From assembly GCA_013297985.1 (NCBI GenBank), contig JAAFIY010000030.1, forward strand, positions 1 through 34,312: a DNA stretch of 34,312 bases, written 5' to 3'. The notes under the pieces are model-generated. The model worked only from the letters and a program-made list of their open reading frames with translations. It had not been told where the DNA came from and did no database searches. Both the position numbers and the translations under genes were made by a program. Every line of letters starts with the position of its first letter. The stretch's first letter is position 1. This DNA comes from Comamonadaceae bacterium (GTDB taxonomy: Bacteria; Pseudomonadota; Gammaproteobacteria; Burkholderiales; Burkholderiaceae_C). Shown here one piece after another: positions 8,661-17,200 of this stretch.

Positions 8661-9566
8661 ATGCTCAGTTTTCAAGACATCATTCTCAAGCTGCAAACCT
8701 ATTGGGGCCAGCAGGGCTGCGCTCTTTTGCAACCCTATGACATGGAAGTGGGTGCGGGCACCAGCCACACCGCCACCTTCTTGCGTGCCATTGGCCCCGA
8801 GCCCTGGAAGGCCGCCTATGTACAGCCCAGCCGCCGCCCCAAAGACGGCCGCTATGGCGACAACCCCAACCGGCTGCAGCACTACTACCAATACCAAGTC
8901 GTGCTGAAGCCCGCGCCGGCCAACATCTTGGAGCTGTATTTGGGCAGCCTGCAAACGCTGGGCTTTGACCTCAAAAAGAACGACATCCGGTTTGTGGAAG
9001 ACGACTGGGAAAACCCCACGCTAGGCGCCTGGGGCCTGGGCTGGGAGGTATGGCTCAACGGCATGGAAGTGACGCAGTTCACTTACTTCCAGCAGGTCGG
9101 CGGCATCGACTGCAAGCCCGCCACCGGCGAGATCACCTACGGGCTAGAGCGCCTGGCCATGTACCTGCAAGGGGTGGACAACGTTTTTGATCTGAAGTGG
9201 ACCGAAGGCCTCACCTACCGCGACGTGTATCACCAAAACGAAGTGGAGCAATCCACCTACAACTTTGAGCATTCAGATGTGGACTTTTTGTTCAGCGCCT
9301 TTGCCGCGCATGAAAAACAAGCCCAGCATTTGATGGGCCAACAACTGGCCCTGCCCGCCTATGAGCAAGTGCTGAAGGCCGCGCACACCTTTAACTTGCT
9401 GGACGCGCGCGGCGCCATCAGCGTGACCGAGCGCGCCGCCTACATCGGCCGCATCCGCAACCTGGCGCGCAGCGTGGCGCAAAGTTACTTTGAAAGCCGC
9501 GAACGTTTGGGATTCCCGATGGCGCCGCGCGAGTGGGTGGCGGAGATGCAAAAGAAGGCGGCTTGA
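8661..9566 (+). CDS. glyQ: Glycine--tRNA ligase alpha subunit
   Basis: The 301-residue alpha subunit of the bacterial alpha2beta2 glycyl-tRNA synthetase, which carries the class II catalytic core. Conserved stretches include [19 protein letters not shown], then [20 protein letters not shown], and the ATP/glycine-site region [19 protein letters not shown]. Length matches the family. It follows lnt after about 90 bases, in which TACAAT (8605-8610) is a possible -10 box without a clear -35. Its partner glyS does not follow directly, as it normally does: a toxin-antitoxin pair lies between them. Confidence 0.97.
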   Translation: MLSFQDIILKLQTYWGQQGCALLQPYDMEVGAGTSHTATFLRAIGPEPWKAAYVQPSRRPKDGRYGDNPNRLQHYYQYQVVLKPAPANILELYLGSLQTLGFDLKKNDIRFVEDDWENPTLGAWGLGWEVWLNGMEVTQFTYFQQVGGIDCKPATGEITYGLERLAMYLQGVDNVFDLKWTEGLTYRDVYHQNEVEQSTYNFEHSDVDFLFSAFAAHEKQAQHLMGQQLALPAYEQVLKAAHTFNLLDARGAISVTERAAYIGRIRNLARSVAQSYFESRERLGFPMAPREWVAEMQKKAA

Positions 9567-9602
9567 GCCTCTTCGGCGTAGAATGTAGAAACATGTATCT
9601 AC
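9563..9602 (+). promoter_or_regulatory. Probable promoter and operator of the antitoxin-toxin-glyS unit
   Basis: TTGAGC (9563-9568) and TAGAAA (9586-9591) are spaced by 17 bases and overlap the glyQ stop. The inverted repeat GTAGA (9585-9589) / TCTAC (9598-9602), with an 8-base spacer centred on ACATGT, covers the -10 box and the expected start site. AbrB/MazE-type antitoxins often bind such palindromes to repress their own operon. GGAG at 9603-9606 serves the ATG at 9615. Confidence 0.5.
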
Positions 9603-9614
9603 GGAGCGTTTCTC

Positions 9615-9869
9615 ATGGAACTGCAAGTCAATCGTTGGGGTAACAGTCTGGCGGTGCGCCTGCCGTCTGCCTTGGCCAAAGACCTGGGTTTGACGGAAGG
9701 CTCCACCCTGTCGCCCCAACAGCTGGGCGAACGGCTGTTGGCGGTTGGGCAAGACGACTGGGGGGCTGTGGTGACTCGGCGTCGCGAATTGCTGGCGCGA
9801 ATTCGCAAGCTGCACAAAGACATGCCGCAAACCCAGCCCATCCCCAAAGATGAGCTGAGCCGCTACTGA
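9615..9869 (+). CDS. vapB: AbrB/MazE-type antitoxin (VapB-like)
   Basis: An 84-residue protein starting MELQVNRWGNSLAVRLPSAL, a clear AbrB/SpoVT swapped-hairpin DNA-binding domain as in VapB and MazE antitoxins. The second half (RRRELLARIRKLHKD) is basic and helical and would bind and inhibit the toxin. The stop codon shares one base with the toxin start (TGATG at 9867-9871), the normal coupling in such pairs. Its position between glyQ and glyS is unusual. It probably represses the promoter just upstream; a palindrome covers the -10 box. Confidence 0.88.
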   Translation: MELQVNRWGNSLAVRLPSALAKDLGLTEGSTLSPQQLGERLLAVGQDDWGAVVTRRRELLARIRKLHKDMPQTQPIPKDELSRY

Positions 9870-10342
9870 TGCGCGCTGCGGCTTCATTGCCACCCCGACC
9901 CCTGCGCCGCGTGTATGTGGACACCAGCGCCTGGGTGTCATTGCTGGTGCATGAGCCAAGCGCGCGGGCCATTGAAACCCAACTTGCCGATCCCAACAGC
10001 CAGCTGCTCACCGCCCACTGGACCCGCACCGAGCTTGCCAGCGCACTGGCCATTAAGTCCCGCCGAGGTGAGGTAGCGCCCCGGCAGGTCTTGCAGCTGA
10101 TCGAGGAGTTTGGTCTTTGGGTGACTGCCGGCATGCGCCTGCTGACACCCGAACAAAAAGACTTTGAACAGGCCGCCGAGTTTTGCACCGATGTCGACTC
10201 GGGTCTGCGTGCTGGCGACGCGCTGCACTTGGCCGTTGCCAAACGTTCGTCTGCCACCCATTTGTTGTCTCTTGACGATGGCATGTGCCGCCAAGCTTCA
10301 AAACTTGGTTTGGCCTGCCTAGAAGTCCCGCTTACCCCATGA
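9869..10342 (+). CDS. vapC: PIN-domain ribonuclease toxin (VapC-like)
   Basis: A 157-residue PIN-domain protein. The acidic metal-binding residues are all present: D18 (VYVDTSAW), E55 (RTELASAL), D117 (AGDALHLA) and D136/D137 (LSLDDGM). VapC toxins are Mg-dependent endonucleases that cut tRNA or rRNA and are neutralised by VapB, so this one looks active. The start overlaps the antitoxin stop by one base and its own stop overlaps the glyS start by four (ATGA at 10339-10342). Translation of glyS may therefore be coupled to toxin translation. Which RNA is cut cannot be read from the sequence. Confidence 0.9.
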   Translation: MRAAASLPPRPLRRVYVDTSAWVSLLVHEPSARAIETQLADPNSQLLTAHWTRTELASALAIKSRRGEVAPRQVLQLIEEFGLWVTAGMRLLTPEQKDFEQAAEFCTDVDSGLRAGDALHLAVAKRSSATHLLSLDDGMCRQASKLGLACLEVPLTP

Positions 10343-12480
10343 CTGAATCCACCGCCAATCTACTTGTTGAACTGTTCGTCGAAGAGCTGCCGCCCAAGGC
10401 CTTGAGAAAGTTAGGCGAGGCGTTCGCCAGCGTATTGCACGACAAGCTCACCGCGCAGGGGCTGACGGGTGCGGGCAGCTCCGTCACGCCCTTTGCATCG
10501 CCGCGCCGCCTGGCCGCGCTGGTGACGAATGTCCTGCCCCAAGCACCACAACGCGCGGTGCAGCACAAGCTGATGCCGGTGGCCGTCGGCCTGGACGCAT
10601 CGGGCCAAGCCACCCCCGCCTTGCTCAAAAAACTCCAAGCCCTTGGGCTAGACGCGCAGGCCGTGGCCACCCTGCGCCGCGCGGCAGACGGCAAAGCCGA
10701 AACCCTGTTTGCCGACACCACCGTGCCTGGCGCCACGCTGGCCGAGGGCCTGCAAAAAGCACTGGACGAAGCGCTGGCCAAGCTGCCCATTCCCAAGGTG
10801 ATGACGTACCAGTTGGAAAGCGGCTGCGCCCTCCCCGGCTGGAGCAGCGTGCAATTTGTGCGCCCCGCCCACGGCCTGGTGGCGCTGCATGGCGCAGATG
10901 TGGTGCCGGTGCAGGCGCTGGGCCTGCAGGCGGGCCGCGTCACCCACGGCCATCGGTTTGAGGCGGCCACAGATCCCATCACGCTGGCAGACGCTGACAG
11001 CTACGAATCCACACTGGCCAGCCAGGGCGCCGTCATCGCGTCATTTGAAGCCCGCCGCGCCGACATCGCCCGCCAACTGCAAGCTGCCGCCGCTGCGGTG
11101 GGCCAGGGCGCAAGGCCGATTGAAGACGACGCGCTGTTGGATGAAGTCACCGCCTTGGTCGAGCGCCCCAACGTGCTCACCTGCGCCTTTGACGAAGCTT
11201 TTTTGGCCGTGCCGCAAGAGTGCTTGATTCTCACGATGAAGGCCAACCAAAAATACTTTCCCCTGCTCGATGCCGACGGTCAGCTGACGCACCGGTTTTT
11301 GGTGGTGAGCAATATCTCCCCCGCTGACGCCAGCGCGGTGGTGGGCGGCAACGAACGCGTGGTGCGCCCGCGCTTGGCCGATGCCAAATTCTTCTTTGAC
11401 CAAGACCGCAAAAAGCCGCTGGCTGACCGCGTGGCGGGCTTAGGGCGCGTGGTCTATCACAACAAGCTGGGCACGCAAGGCGAGCGCAGCGTACGGGTGG
11501 CAGCCATAGCAGGCGCGATTGCACAGGCGTGGAACAAAGCCATGCCGGGCGCGGTGGATGGGCCCCAAGTGGCCACCGCTGCCCAATTGGCCAAGGCCGA
11601 TTTGCTGACTGACATGGTGGGCGAGTTCCCCGAACTGCAAGGCACCATGGGCGCGTATTACGCCCGCCACGACGGCCTGGGCGATGTGGTGGCCCACGCG
11701 ATTGAAGACCACTACAAGCCCCGCTTTGCAGGCGACGCCCTGGCGCGCTCTAACGTGGGCTTGGTGGTGGCGCTGGCTGACAAACTCGAAACCCTGGTGG
11801 GCCTGTTTGGCATTGGCCAGTTGCCCACTGGCGACCGCGATCCCTTTGCCCTGCGCCGCCATGCGCTGGGCGTGGTGCGCATGTTGGTGGACAAAAAACT
11901 GCCGCTGGATTTAAACGCCCTCATCGACGCCGCCCAGCCCGCCTTTGGCACCCTGATTGCCGACGCCCGAAGCGCGCTGGCTGACTTCATCTTTGACCGC
12001 CTAGCCGTCAACCTGCGTGAGCAGGGCTACACCGCGCATGAGGTTGACGCCGTGCTGGCCCTGCGCCCGCAGCGCTTGGCTGAAGTGGCCCAGCGCCTAC
12101 AAGCCGTGCGCCAGTTTGCGGCCCTGCCCGAAGCCGCCGCCCTGGCGGCCGCCAACAAGCGGGTGGGCAACATCTTGAAGAAGGCCGAGGGCACGGTGCA
12201 GCCGGTGGTGAAGGCCGAACTGCTGGCAGAGCCCGCTGAAAAAGCCTTGGCTAATGCTATACAAACCATAGCACCTACCGCAATCAATATGGCCGCTTCC
12301 GGCCAATTTACCCAAAGCCTGTTCTTGCTGGCTGAACTCAAGGCGCCGGTAGACGCTTTCTTTGATGCGGTGATGGTCAACGCCGACGACCCCGCCTTGC
12401 GCGCCAACCGCCTGGGCCTGTTGGCGCAACTGCATCTGGCCATGAACCGTGTGGCAGATTTAAGCCGCCTTGCGCAGTAA
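10339..12480 (+). CDS. glyS: Glycine--tRNA ligase beta subunit
   Basis: The 713-residue beta subunit of glycyl-tRNA synthetase, which recognises tRNA. It begins in the normal way (LLVELFVEELPPKALRKLG), contains KANQKYFPLLDADG and the HD-like region, and ends in the DALR anticodon-binding domain (DDPALRANRLGLLAQLH). I chose the ATG at 10339, which matches the family start. It overlaps the toxin stop as ATGA and no separate ribosome site is evident. Codons 12255-12310 coincide with copy F of the dispersed repeat (ANAIQTIAPTAINMAASGQ) in a region that is variable in the family. gmhB follows after 19 bases. Confidence 0.97.
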   Translation: MTESTANLLVELFVEELPPKALRKLGEAFASVLHDKLTAQGLTGAGSSVTPFASPRRLAALVTNVLPQAPQRAVQHKLMPVAVGLDASGQATPALLKKLQALGLDAQAVATLRRAADGKAETLFADTTVPGATLAEGLQKALDEALAKLPIPKVMTYQLESGCALPGWSSVQFVRPAHGLVALHGADVVPVQALGLQAGRVTHGHRFEAATDPITLADADSYESTLASQGAVIASFEARRADIARQLQAAAAAVGQGARPIEDDALLDEVTALVERPNVLTCAFDEAFLAVPQECLILTMKANQKYFPLLDADGQLTHRFLVVSNISPADASAVVGGNERVVRPRLADAKFFFDQDRKKPLADRVAGLGRVVYHNKLGTQGERSVRVAAIAGAIAQAWNKAMPGAVDGPQVATAAQLAKADLLTDMVGEFPELQGTMGAYYARHDGLGDVVAHAIEDHYKPRFAGDALARSNVGLVVALADKLETLVGLFGIGQLPTGDRDPFALRRHALGVVRMLVDKKLPLDLNALIDAAQPAFGTLIADARSALADFIFDRLAVNLREQGYTAHEVDAVLALRPQRLAEVAQRLQAVRQFAALPEAAALAAANKRVGNILKKAEGTVQPVVKAELLAEPAEKALANAIQTIAPTAINMAASGQFTQSLFLLAELKAPVDAFFDAVMVNADDPALRANRLGLLAQLHLAMNRVADLSRLAQ
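12255..12310 (+). repeat. Dispersed repeat, divergent copy F, inside glyS
   Basis: TGCTATACAAACCATAGCA gives the family hairpin (GCTAT/ATAGC). It is followed by a CGCAATCAATATGGCC stretch resembling the CGCAATCAAATAGGGC of copy E, and an AATTTA end. The core AGCTGCTTG is not kept, so membership is less sure. Confidence 0.45.
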
Positions 12481-12499
12481 AGCAGTACAGTCCAGCGCC

Positions 12500-13075
12500 A
12501 TGAAGTTGGTCATCCTCGACCGCGACGGCACCATCAACCACGACAGCGACGACTACATCAAGTCGCCGGAAGAGTGGGCGCCGCTACCCGGTGCGCTGGG
12601 GGCTATCGCGCGGCTCAACCAAGCCGGTTGGCGGGTGGTGATTGCGTCCAACCAATCGGGCATTGGCCGCGGGCTGTTTGATGCCGCGTCGCTGAACGCC
12701 ATGCACGCCAAGATGGGCAAGCTGCTGGCCGCTGAAGGCGGGCGCATCGACGCCATCTTTTTCTGCCCCCACACGCCCGAAGACGCCTGCAATTGCCGCA
12801 AGCCGCTGCCGGGCCTGTTCACTGACATTTGCGAGCGCTACAGCGCCGCCCCGGCCAGCGTGCATGCCGTGGGCGACAGCCTGCGCGATTTGCAAGCCGC
12901 CTATGGCGCAGGCTGCCAACCGCACCTGGTGCGCACCGGCAAAAGCGCCCCCGAGCGCGGCCCGCTAGACACCTCTACCCTGCCGCCGGGCACCCGGGTG
13001 CATGCGGATTTGGCGGCCTTTGCCGACCACCTGTTGCTGCCTGCGGGCCAAGTCGCCCCGGCTGCCGCAGCTTGA
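12500..13075 (+). CDS. gmhB: D-glycero-beta-D-manno-heptose 1,7-bisphosphate 7-phosphatase
   Basis: A 191-residue HAD-family phosphatase, the length of the E. coli enzyme. Motif I is LDRDGTI (D7, D9), motif II SNQSG, and the zinc-binding insert CPHTPEDACNCRKPLPG carries the Cys-His...Cys-Cys ligands of GmhB; VGDSLRDLQAA supplies the last acidic motif. It removes the C7 phosphate in ADP-heptose synthesis for the LPS inner core, in the cytoplasm. It lies directly after glyS and before plsC, an order common in Burkholderiales. The ATG at 12500 is used; a longer frame start at 12470 would overlap glyS. Confidence 0.94.
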   Translation: MKLVILDRDGTINHDSDDYIKSPEEWAPLPGALGAIARLNQAGWRVVIASNQSGIGRGLFDAASLNAMHAKMGKLLAAEGGRIDAIFFCPHTPEDACNCRKPLPGLFTDICERYSAAPASVHAVGDSLRDLQAAYGAGCQPHLVRTGKSAPERGPLDTSTLPPGTRVHADLAAFADHLLLPAGQVAPAAAA

Positions 13076-13089
13076 CGTCGCCACACCCC

Positions 13090-13869
13090 ATGGCCTTTAT
13101 TCGATCTGTGGTCCACGCGCTGTTTTGCACCCTCACCTTGGTGGTGATTGCAATTGCGGTGCTGCTGGCGTCAATCTTTATCCGTGGCGTGCCGCTGTAT
13201 TGGCTGGCCACTTACTGGATGAAGTCGGTGGTGCACGGCCTGCGGGTGATTTGCGGCGTGCACTGGCGCATCAGTGGCTATGACAACCTGCCGGTGGGCA
13301 GCAACAGCCCGGCGATTTTGCTGCTCAAGCACACGTCCACTTACGAGACGCTGCTGATGACAGCCATCATGCCGCACCCCCTGGCCTATGTGTTCAAGAA
13401 AGAGCTCTTGTACATCCCCTTCTTTGGCTGGGCCATGGGCCGCCTGGACATGATCCACATTGATCGCAGCGCCCGCGCCGAGGCCTTCAACAAGGTGGTC
13501 AAGCAAGGCCAAGTGCTGCTAGACCAAGGCATTTGGATCATCATGTTCCCCGAAGGCACCCGCATCCCGCGCGGCCAAAAAGGCACCTACAAAACGGGCG
13601 GCACGCGGCTGGCGGTGCAGACAGGCGCACCCGTTATCCCGATTGCGGTGACGTCGGCCAAGTGCTGGCCGCGCAAGGGCTTTATCAAGCGGCCGGGTGT
13701 GGTGGATGTCAGCATCGGCAAACCCATCCCCAGCACCGGGCGCGACCCCGACGAACTGATGGCCGAGGTGGAAGCCTTTATTGAAAGCGAAATGCGCCGC
13801 CTAGACCCCGAAGGCTACGCCACGGCTGCCCCCAAGCCCGCGCCCCAAGCCGCGCGGCCCACGCCCTGA
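13090..13869 (+). CDS. plsC: 1-acyl-sn-glycerol-3-phosphate acyltransferase
   Basis: A 259-residue membrane acyltransferase with an N-terminal hydrophobic helix (about 5-38). The catalytic block reads KHTSTYETLL, that is HX4E instead of the textbook HX4D; the HX4E form is, as far as I know, common among PlsC proteins of this order. Motif III is FPEGTRIPRG, followed by the GAPVIPIAVTS block. It makes phosphatidic acid from lysophosphatidic acid at the inner membrane. The ATG at 13090 lies 14 bases after gmhB, and the ygjP-like gene starts 20 bases after its stop, so all three are probably one transcript. Confidence 0.92.
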   Translation: MAFIRSVVHALFCTLTLVVIAIAVLLASIFIRGVPLYWLATYWMKSVVHGLRVICGVHWRISGYDNLPVGSNSPAILLLKHTSTYETLLMTAIMPHPLAYVFKKELLYIPFFGWAMGRLDMIHIDRSARAEAFNKVVKQGQVLLDQGIWIIMFPEGTRIPRGQKGTYKTGGTRLAVQTGAPVIPIAVTSAKCWPRKGFIKRPGVVDVSIGKPIPSTGRDPDELMAEVEAFIESEMRRLDPEGYATAAPKPAPQAARPTP

Positions 13870-13889
13870 AGCACCCGCGCGGCGCCTGC

Positions 13890-14885
13890 ATGACCCAACC
13901 CGCGTCGCCGCTGCAAATGGTGCTGGACCTGTTCAGCCCACAGCGCGCCGAGGCGCCAGGGGCAGACATGGCGTCTGCTACAAAAATTGAAGCGCCTTCC
14001 GCCCTATTGAAGGGCGCAGCAGCCGATTTGGCTTCTGGCTCGGTGCCATGGCATCACCCCAGGGCCAATCGGCTTGCGCGGCTGCAAGGCGCGCCGGTGG
14101 GCTACGAGCTGCAGCGGGTGCGCCGCCGTAGCATTGGTTTGGTGGTGGCCGCCGACGGCTTGTGCGTGCGCGCGCCGCGCTGGGTGTCGCAGCAGCAAAT
14201 TGACGAAGTGCTGGCCGACAAGGCCGCCTGGGTGCTTAAAAAACTGGCGCAAGCCCACGACCAAGCCCGGCGCGACCCAGTGCCCCCGCTAGATTGGCGC
14301 GACGGCGCCCTGCTACCGGTGCGCGGCCAGCCGGTGCGCTTACAACTGGGCGTGGCCGGCGCCAATGCCACCGGGCGCTGGGCGCCCGCTGAGGCTGAGG
14401 GGCGCTCGGCCCCCGCCGAGGCTGAGGGGCGCTCGGCGCCGCCCACTACGCCAAACACCGCCGAATCCACAGCCGTCGATTCGCCGCCAACCGCGCCCCG
14501 CGTGCTGCAACTGCCCCTGGCCCCTAGCAGTGCGCCCGAGCAAGTGCGTGATGCCGTCCAAGCTTGGCTGATGCGCCAAGCCCGCGCCTGGTTCAGCCTG
14601 CGGCTAGAGCACTTTGCGCCGCAACTGGGCGTGCGCTACAGCCGCCTACGCTTAAGCAGCGCGCGCACCCGCTGGGGCAGCGCCAGCGCTGACGGCACCA
14701 TCCGGCTCAATTGGCGCTTGATTCACCTGAGCGACGCGGTCATTGACTACGTGGTGGTGCATGAGCTCAGCCACCTGCGGGTCATGAACCACAGCCCGCA
14801 GTTCTGGAACACCGTGGGCGAAGTGCTGCCGCAATGGAAAACGCTCCGCGCTGAGCTCAAGCAAGCCAAGCTGCCCGCGAGCTAA
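13890..14885 (+). CDS. YgjP-like M48-type metallopeptidase (DUF45)
   Basis: A 331-residue protein. The C-terminal half is the DUF45/YgjP domain: [20 protein letters not shown], then the zinc motif [16 protein letters not shown] (HExxH plus the downstream His). E. coli YgjP is reported to act on UTP, so the peptidase label is by fold only. The N-terminus is long and contains copy G of the dispersed repeat (about residues 29-47). A linker at about 163-185 holds two tandem 9-residue units (AEAEGRSAP). Both insertions keep the frame and lie outside the catalytic part. Confidence 0.88.
   Translation: MTQPASPLQMVLDLFSPQRAEAPGADMASATKIEAPSALLKGAAADLASGSVPWHHPRANRLARLQGAPVGYELQRVRRRSIGLVVAADGLCVRAPRWVSQQQIDEVLADKAAWVLKKLAQAHDQARRDPVPPLDWRDGALLPVRGQPVRLQLGVAGANATGRWAPAEAEGRSAPAEAEGRSAPPTTPNTAESTAVDSPPTAPRVLQLPLAPSSAPEQVRDAVQAWLMRQARAWFSLRLEHFAPQLGVRYSRLRLSSARTRWGSASADGTIRLNWRLIHLSDAVIDYVVVHELSHLRVMNHSPQFWNTVGEVLPQWKTLRAELKQAKLPAS
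13976..14030 (+). repeat. Dispersed repeat, copy G, inside the ygjP-like gene
   Basis: It starts TGCTACAAAAATTGAAGC, continues CCGCCCTATTGAAGGGCGC and ends in CCGATTT, matching the family order of hairpin, CCTATT box and GATTT tail. The core hexamers are degenerate. It is in frame within the coding sequence. Confidence 0.5.
14377..14442 (+). repeat. Tandem 27-bp repeat coding for AEAEGRSAP units
   Basis: Two nearly identical copies, each containing GAGGCTGAGGGGCGCTCGG, give the peptide pair [18 protein letters not shown] in the linker before the YgjP domain. The unit is a multiple of three, so copy number can change without a frameshift. Confidence 0.75.
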
Positions 14886-14992
14886 GGCCTAGCGCCGCGC
14901 CGCTCGGGTTGGCACGCAGGGTCGGCGAGCCCTGCGCTGCTATCCTGCAACAAAGAACACTTTCGGACACACCAATTTTCTGGGGGCAAACC

Positions 14993-16843
14993 GTGCGCGG
15001 CTTTCAATCCATCCGGTCCCAAATCACCCTGGCTGCCACCCTGGGCAGCACGCTGGCCCTGGCCCTGACCATGTGGGCCAGCTATGTGGGCGTGACCCGG
15101 GTGGCCGAACGGTCGGTAGAAGACTACGCCCGCGCCGTGGCCGACATCCAGGCCGGTGCGGTGGGCGAATGGGCGCGCAGCTTCAAAGTGGCGGTGGCCG
15201 AAGTGGCGCCCGCGTTGAACACCGCCGATTCGGTGGCATCGCTTGGGCCCGTTGCCCGTGCCTCGGGCTCTGAGGGCGCCTATGTGGGCTTTGCCGACAA
15301 AACCTTTCACCGCAGCAAGCCCGGCAGCCCGCCAGCGGGCTATGACCCCACCAGCCGCCCTTGGTACCAGCGCGCAGCGGCGGCATCTGGCCCGGTGATG
15401 ACCGCGCCTTACATTGATGCCACCTTGAATGAATTGGTGGTGTCGTTTGCCACACCCGTGCGCGAAGGCGGCACCTTAAAGGGCGTGGCCGCCTTGGACG
15501 TGTCACTCAAAACCATCAAGGCCGACATTGCCCGCATCAAGCCCAGCCCACGCTCATTTGCCATGCTGATGATGGCTGACGGCACCATCGTGGCGCACCC
15601 GCAAGCCGCCATGGCCATGAAGCCCATGCGTGACTGGGCGCCCGAGGTGCCGATCGCGGCATTGACCGAATCCGCGCAGCGCAAAACCGCTGTTAACGCC
15701 CGCATTGACGGCGAGCAAGTGGCCATGGCCGCTGCTGTGGTGCCCGACACCAACTGGGTGCTGGTGGTGGTGATGAGCGAAGGCGAAGCCGTGGGCGCCA
15801 TCGTGCGCACCTGGAGCGTGGCCCTGGTGATTGGCCTGGTGATTTTGGTGGTGTCTTCGCTGCTGTTGGCCGTGTTCATTGCCCGGCGCTTGAAACAGCT
15901 GGCCGACATTGGTCACGCCATGCACGACATCGGCGAAGGCCAGGGCGATTTGTCGCGCCGCCTGCCCGTGCGCGGCAACGATGAAGTGGCCGAGATTGCG
16001 CAGGGCTTTAACGGCTTTGTGAGCAAGCTCGACGACATCTTTGGCCAGGTGCGCACCACCAGCGATTCAGTGCGCGTGGCCGCACATGAAATTGCGGCCG
16101 GCAACTTGGATTTAAGCCAGCGCACCGAGCACACCGCGCAAAGCCTGCAAGGCGTAACGGGCCAAATGGACGGCATCACCCAAGGCGTGCAAGAAAGCGC
16201 CACCTCGGCCGCCGAGGCCGACCAAAGCGCCCGCAGCGCCGCCCAAGTGGCCGCGCGCGGCGGCACGGTGGTAGAGCAAGTGGTGACCACCATGGAAGCC
16301 ATCAACACCAGCAGCCGCAAGATCAGCGACATCATCAGCGTGATTGATGGCATTGCCTTTCAAACCAACATCTTGGCGCTGAACGCCGCTGTAGAAGCCG
16401 CCCGCGCCGGTGAAGCCGGCCGCGGCTTTGCGGTGGTGGCCAGCGAAGTGCGCAGCCTGGCGCAGCGCAGCGCCAACGCCGCCAAAGAAATCGCCGCCCT
16501 CATCACTGCCAGCGTGCAGCGGGTAGAAACCGGCACCCAACAGGTGGCCGCTGCGGGCAAAACCATGGACGAAATCGTGGCGTCGGTGCAGCAAGTGACC
16601 ACCATCATTGGCGAGATCACCACCACCGCCAACCGGCAAGCCAACAGCATTGCCAGCGTGAATTCCACCGTGAGCGGGCTCGATCAACTCACCCAGCAAA
16701 ACGCCGCGCTGGTGGAAGAAAGCGCCGCTGCGGCAGCGTCGCTGAAAGACCAAGCCGACCGGCTGGCCGAGCTGATGGGCGCCTTCAAGCTCAGCAGCGA
16801 CGGCCCGCAAGCCAAGGGCGCGCCACTGCAGCTGGGACGCTGA
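14993..16843 (+). CDS. Methyl-accepting chemotaxis protein with periplasmic Cache-type sensor
   Basis: A 616-residue transducer. A first membrane helix (about 11-33) is followed by a periplasmic dCache-like sensor with [10 protein letters not shown], common in sensors of small organic ligands. A second helix (about 276-297), a HAMP domain and a long cytoplasmic coiled coil follow. The signalling tip [19 protein letters not shown] is perfect, so it should couple to CheA/CheW. No C-terminal CheR-binding pentapeptide is seen. The GTG at 14993 was chosen because GGGGG lies 6 bases upstream; the upstream open frame is not protein-like. The gene is last in the plus-strand block and ends 14 bases before repeat copy C. 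Confidence 0.93.
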   Translation: MRGFQSIRSQITLAATLGSTLALALTMWASYVGVTRVAERSVEDYARAVADIQAGAVGEWARSFKVAVAEVAPALNTADSVASLGPVARASGSEGAYVGFADKTFHRSKPGSPPAGYDPTSRPWYQRAAAASGPVMTAPYIDATLNELVVSFATPVREGGTLKGVAALDVSLKTIKADIARIKPSPRSFAMLMMADGTIVAHPQAAMAMKPMRDWAPEVPIAALTESAQRKTAVNARIDGEQVAMAAAVVPDTNWVLVVVMSEGEAVGAIVRTWSVALVIGLVILVVSSLLLAVFIARRLKQLADIGHAMHDIGEGQGDLSRRLPVRGNDEVAEIAQGFNGFVSKLDDIFGQVRTTSDSVRVAAHEIAAGNLDLSQRTEHTAQSLQGVTGQMDGITQGVQESATSAAEADQSARSAAQVAARGGTVVEQVVTTMEAINTSSRKISDIISVIDGIAFQTNILALNAAVEAARAGEAGRGFAVVASEVRSLAQRSANAAKEIAALITASVQRVETGTQQVAAAGKTMDEIVASVQQVTTIIGEITTTANRQANSIASVNSTVSGLDQLTQQNAALVEESAAAAASLKDQADRLAELMGAFKLSSDGPQAKGAPLQLGR

Positions 16844-16857
16844 GCGCGCGAGGCCAG

Positions 16858-16914
16858 TTGCTACAAATTATGTAGCTGCTTGGGCAATTAAATAGGGCGG
16901 TTGAGGTCGATTTA
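16858..16914 (+). repeat. Dispersed repeat, copy C
   Basis: It contains the hairpin GCTACAAATTATGTAGC, then TGCTTGGGCAATTAAATAGG and a TCGATTTAG end. It lies just after the chemotaxis gene and could act as a 3'-end hairpin. The stretch 16915-17098 between copies C and D holds no gene I recognise; short frames there show no family signature. Confidence 0.75.
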
Positions 16915-17098
16915 GTTGCCAGCTTGGGGGGCGGCATTTGCGTCGAGACGCGGCCACACTCAGCGCATAAGACCTCGGCGCGCTGGCGGCGTTGGCCTCA
17001 CGGGTGGGTGCCAACGCCGACGACCCGCTAGCCAACTTGCATCTGCGGCGGCTGCGCAATGAGCGGCTGGGTGTGGCGACGGGCCTTCGGTGGCGAAA

Positions 17099-17140
17099 TT
17101 GCTGTTTTTTTAGCTGCTTGCGCAATCATCCGGGACCCGA
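17099..17140 (+). repeat. Dispersed repeat, shorter copy D
   Basis: TTGCTGTTTTTTTAGCTGCT and TGCGCAATCATCC match the left half and core of copies C and E. The right half is diverged or missing. Confidence 0.65.
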
Positions 17141-17200
17141 CACCTATGCGCCGGAAGCGCCATCAGAGCATATTCGTGATCACTGGCTATCGTGAATTTC

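Noticed and set aside
13324..13350. PlsC catalytic motif HX4E read as a loss of function
   Set aside because: The remaining motifs are intact and HX4E is, to my knowledge, normal in PlsC proteins of this order.
16112..16810. A 232-codon minus-strand frame
   Set aside because: Antisense shadow of the chemotaxis signalling domain, Gly/His-rich with no recognisable fold.
16992..17195. A short plus-strand frame between repeat copies C and D
   Set aside because: It includes part of repeat D, has no ribosome site and resembles no family; kept as non-coding.
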